Part shown: positions 15,105 to 15,925 of the stretch, one piece after another
How positions within the stretch are numbered: the stretch's first letter is position 1
Layout of the letters: each line of letters begins with the position of its first letter
Origin: Pseudomonadota bacterium
Lineage (GTDB): Bacteria > Pseudomonadota > Gammaproteobacteria > Burkholderiales > Burkholderiaceae_B
Direction of reading: 5' to 3'
Assembly: GCA_023389535.1 (NCBI GenBank)
Contig: JAEWEH010000236.1
Coordinates: 1-15,925, forward strand
Length of the DNA stretch: 15,925 nucleotides
The notes under the pieces: model-generated
Databases searched by the model: none
The model's input: the letters and a program-made list of their open reading frames with translations, nothing else
Told to the model about the DNA's origin: nothing
Program-made: the position numbers and the translations under genes

Positions 15105-15772
15105 TGCTGTTCCCCCACGGCCACCACCCGTTGCACGTACAGGCCGGGCGTAACGATGGCCTCTGGATCCAGGCTGCCCAGTTCGACGATAGTGTCGACC
15201 TGGGCGACGGCCACGCGCGCAGCGGTAGCCATGATGGGCCCGAAATTGCGTGCAGTCATGCGATACACCAGGTTGCCCCAGCGATCGGCGCTGCGAGCCT
15301 TGATCAACGCGTAATCGGCATGCAGCGGGTATTCAAAAATATAGTCGCGCCCATTGATGCAGCGGCTTTCTTTGCCTTCGGCCAGGGGCGTGCCGACACC
15401 GGTGGGGGTGTAGAACCCGCCTATGCCCGCACCCGCGGCCCGGATACGTTCGGCCAGGTTGCCTTGCGGCACGAGTTCCAGTTCGATCTTGCCAGCGCGA
15501 TAGAGCGCGTCGAACACATGCGAATCGGATTGGCGTGGAAAGGAGCAGACTATCTTCCTGACCCGCCCCGCCTTCAACAAAGCAGCCAGCCCGGTATCGC
15601 CGTTGCCCGCATTATTGTTGATGATGACCAGGTCCCTGGCGCCCTGATCGAGCAGCGCGTCGATCAGTTCCTTGGGTTGACCGGCCAGGCCGAAGCCACC
15701 GATCATGACGGAAGCGCCATCCGGAACATCGGCCAGCGCGTCCCGCATGCAATTGAAAATTTTGGAGATCAT
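15101..15772 (-). CDS. pcaI: 3-oxoadipate CoA-transferase subunit A
   Basis: PcaI is the alpha subunit of the same CoA-transferase, which moves CoA from succinyl-CoA to 3-oxoadipate so that a thiolase can cleave it to acetyl-CoA and succinyl-CoA. The 223-residue protein shows the glycine loop IGGFGLAGQP (24-33), the segments NNNAGNGDTGLAALL (52-66) and KIVCSFPRQSDSHVF (73-87), then VPQGNLAERIRAAG, all characteristic of the alpha subunits and very close to what I recall of Pseudomonas PcaI. No clear Shine-Dalgarno precedes the ATG at 15772. It lies 62 bp after the Bug receptor gene, with a hairpin terminator between, so the pair may have its own promoter. No other pca genes are in the window. 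Confidence 0.9.
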   Translation of the reverse strand: MISKIFNCMRDALADVPDGASVMIGGFGLAGQPKELIDALLDQGARDLVIINNNAGNGDTGLAALLKAGRVRKIVCSFPRQSDSHVFDALYRAGKIELELVPQGNLAERIRAAGAGIGGFYTPTGVGTPLAEGKESRCINGRDYIFEYPLHADYALIKARSADRWGNLVYRMTARNFGPIMATAARVAVAQVDTIVELGSLDPEAIVTPGLYVQRVVAVGEQQ

Positions 15773-15834
15773 GCCGCTTTAGTGTCCTGCCCTGAGATGT
15801 AAATGAACGGCGCCCGACCGGCGCCGTTGCATGG
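15773..15834. other. Spacer between the Bug receptor gene and pcaI
   Basis: It is 62 bp long and contains the terminator hairpin immediately after the Bug stop codon. The remaining bases hold no recognisable promoter for pcaI. Confidence 0.4.
15806..15828 (-). terminator. Hairpin terminator after the Bug receptor gene
   Basis: AACGGCGCC (15806-15814) and GGCGCCGTT (15820-15828) form a perfect 9-bp stem with a five-base loop, starting 6 bp after the stop codon. On the minus strand the stem is followed by CATTTACAT, a weak T-containing tail. Termination may be partial, giving less pcaIJ message than Bug message if they share a promoter. Confidence 0.6.
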
Positions 15835-15925
15835 TTAATCCACCGTCGCGCCCGAAGCCTTGACCACCTTGGCCCAGTTGTTGACTTCAGACTGGATGAA
15901 GGCGCCAAATTCGGCAGGCGTGGTG
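15835..15925 (-). CDS. Bug-family (TctC) extracytoplasmic solute receptor, C-terminal 29 residues only
   Basis: The frame is open from the window edge to a TAA stop at 15835 and encodes TTPAEFGAFIQSEVNNWAKV and then VKASGATVD. The pattern T-P-x-E-F-x-x-F-I-x-S-E-x-x-x-W-x-K-V-V-K is the hallmark C-terminus of Bug receptors, periplasmic binding proteins of about 320 residues that serve tripartite tricarboxylate transporters and are very numerous in Bordetella and relatives. The ligand is unknown. Its position upstream of pcaIJ suggests uptake of an aromatic or dicarboxylic acid, but that is inferred from order only. Confidence 0.85.
   Translation of the reverse strand, partial: TTPAEFGAFIQSEVNNWAKVVKASGATVD

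Overview
The window looks like chromosomal core DNA of a GC-rich betaproteobacterium, most likely family Alcaligenaceae (Bordetella, Achromobacter, Pusillimonas or relatives). The grounds are the gene order and protein sequences: a cysS / DNA glycosylase / accA / tilS / lysC block, suhB divergent from trmJ, a pcaIJ pair, and the C-terminus of a Bug-type (TctC) solute receptor, a family greatly expanded in that group. No database search was run, so the family placement is an inference. I see no insertion sequence, integrase, CRISPR array, rRNA or tRNA gene. The window is dense with genes and mostly housekeeping.

Region 1 (1-5220, minus strand): cysS, a 3-methyladenine DNA glycosylase, accA and tilS read leftward with gaps of 13, 35 and 11 bp and are probably one transcript. 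lysC, whose 3' end is cut by the window edge, follows after 121 bp. Region 2 (5221-5434): a 214-bp divergent spacer with an extended -10 promoter facing cysS and two stem-loops in its predicted leader. Region 3 (5435-7656, plus strand): a secreted TPR protein, a cyclophilin with an added signal sequence, and lpxH, probably one transcription unit. Region 4 (7635-12612, minus strand): a TerC/CBS/CorC membrane protein whose stop overlaps the start of uppP (ATGA), then a beta-carbonic anhydrase with its own TATAAT box, then a divergent NCS2-like permease with an extra cytosolic C-terminal domain. The permease gene overlaps lpxH tail to tail. Region 5 (12708-14402): suhB (minus) and trmJ (plus), divergent across a spacer with an operator-like palindrome. 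Region 6 (14466-15925, minus): the end of a Bug receptor gene, a hairpin terminator, then translationally coupled pcaI and pcaJ, which feed the beta-ketoadipate pathway.

Most genes serve basic functions: fatty-acid initiation (accA), tRNA charging and modification (cysS, tilS, trmJ), lysine/threonine-family amino-acid entry (lysC), lipid A and undecaprenyl carrier supply (lpxH, uppP), and inositol-phosphatase/ribosome biogenesis functions (suhB). The most unusual item is the permease next to the carbonic anhydrase. It has the UraA-type fold signature but lacks both substrate-binding glutamates, and it carries a degenerate RsbW/GHKL-like tail. A bicarbonate or other anion role is a testable guess.
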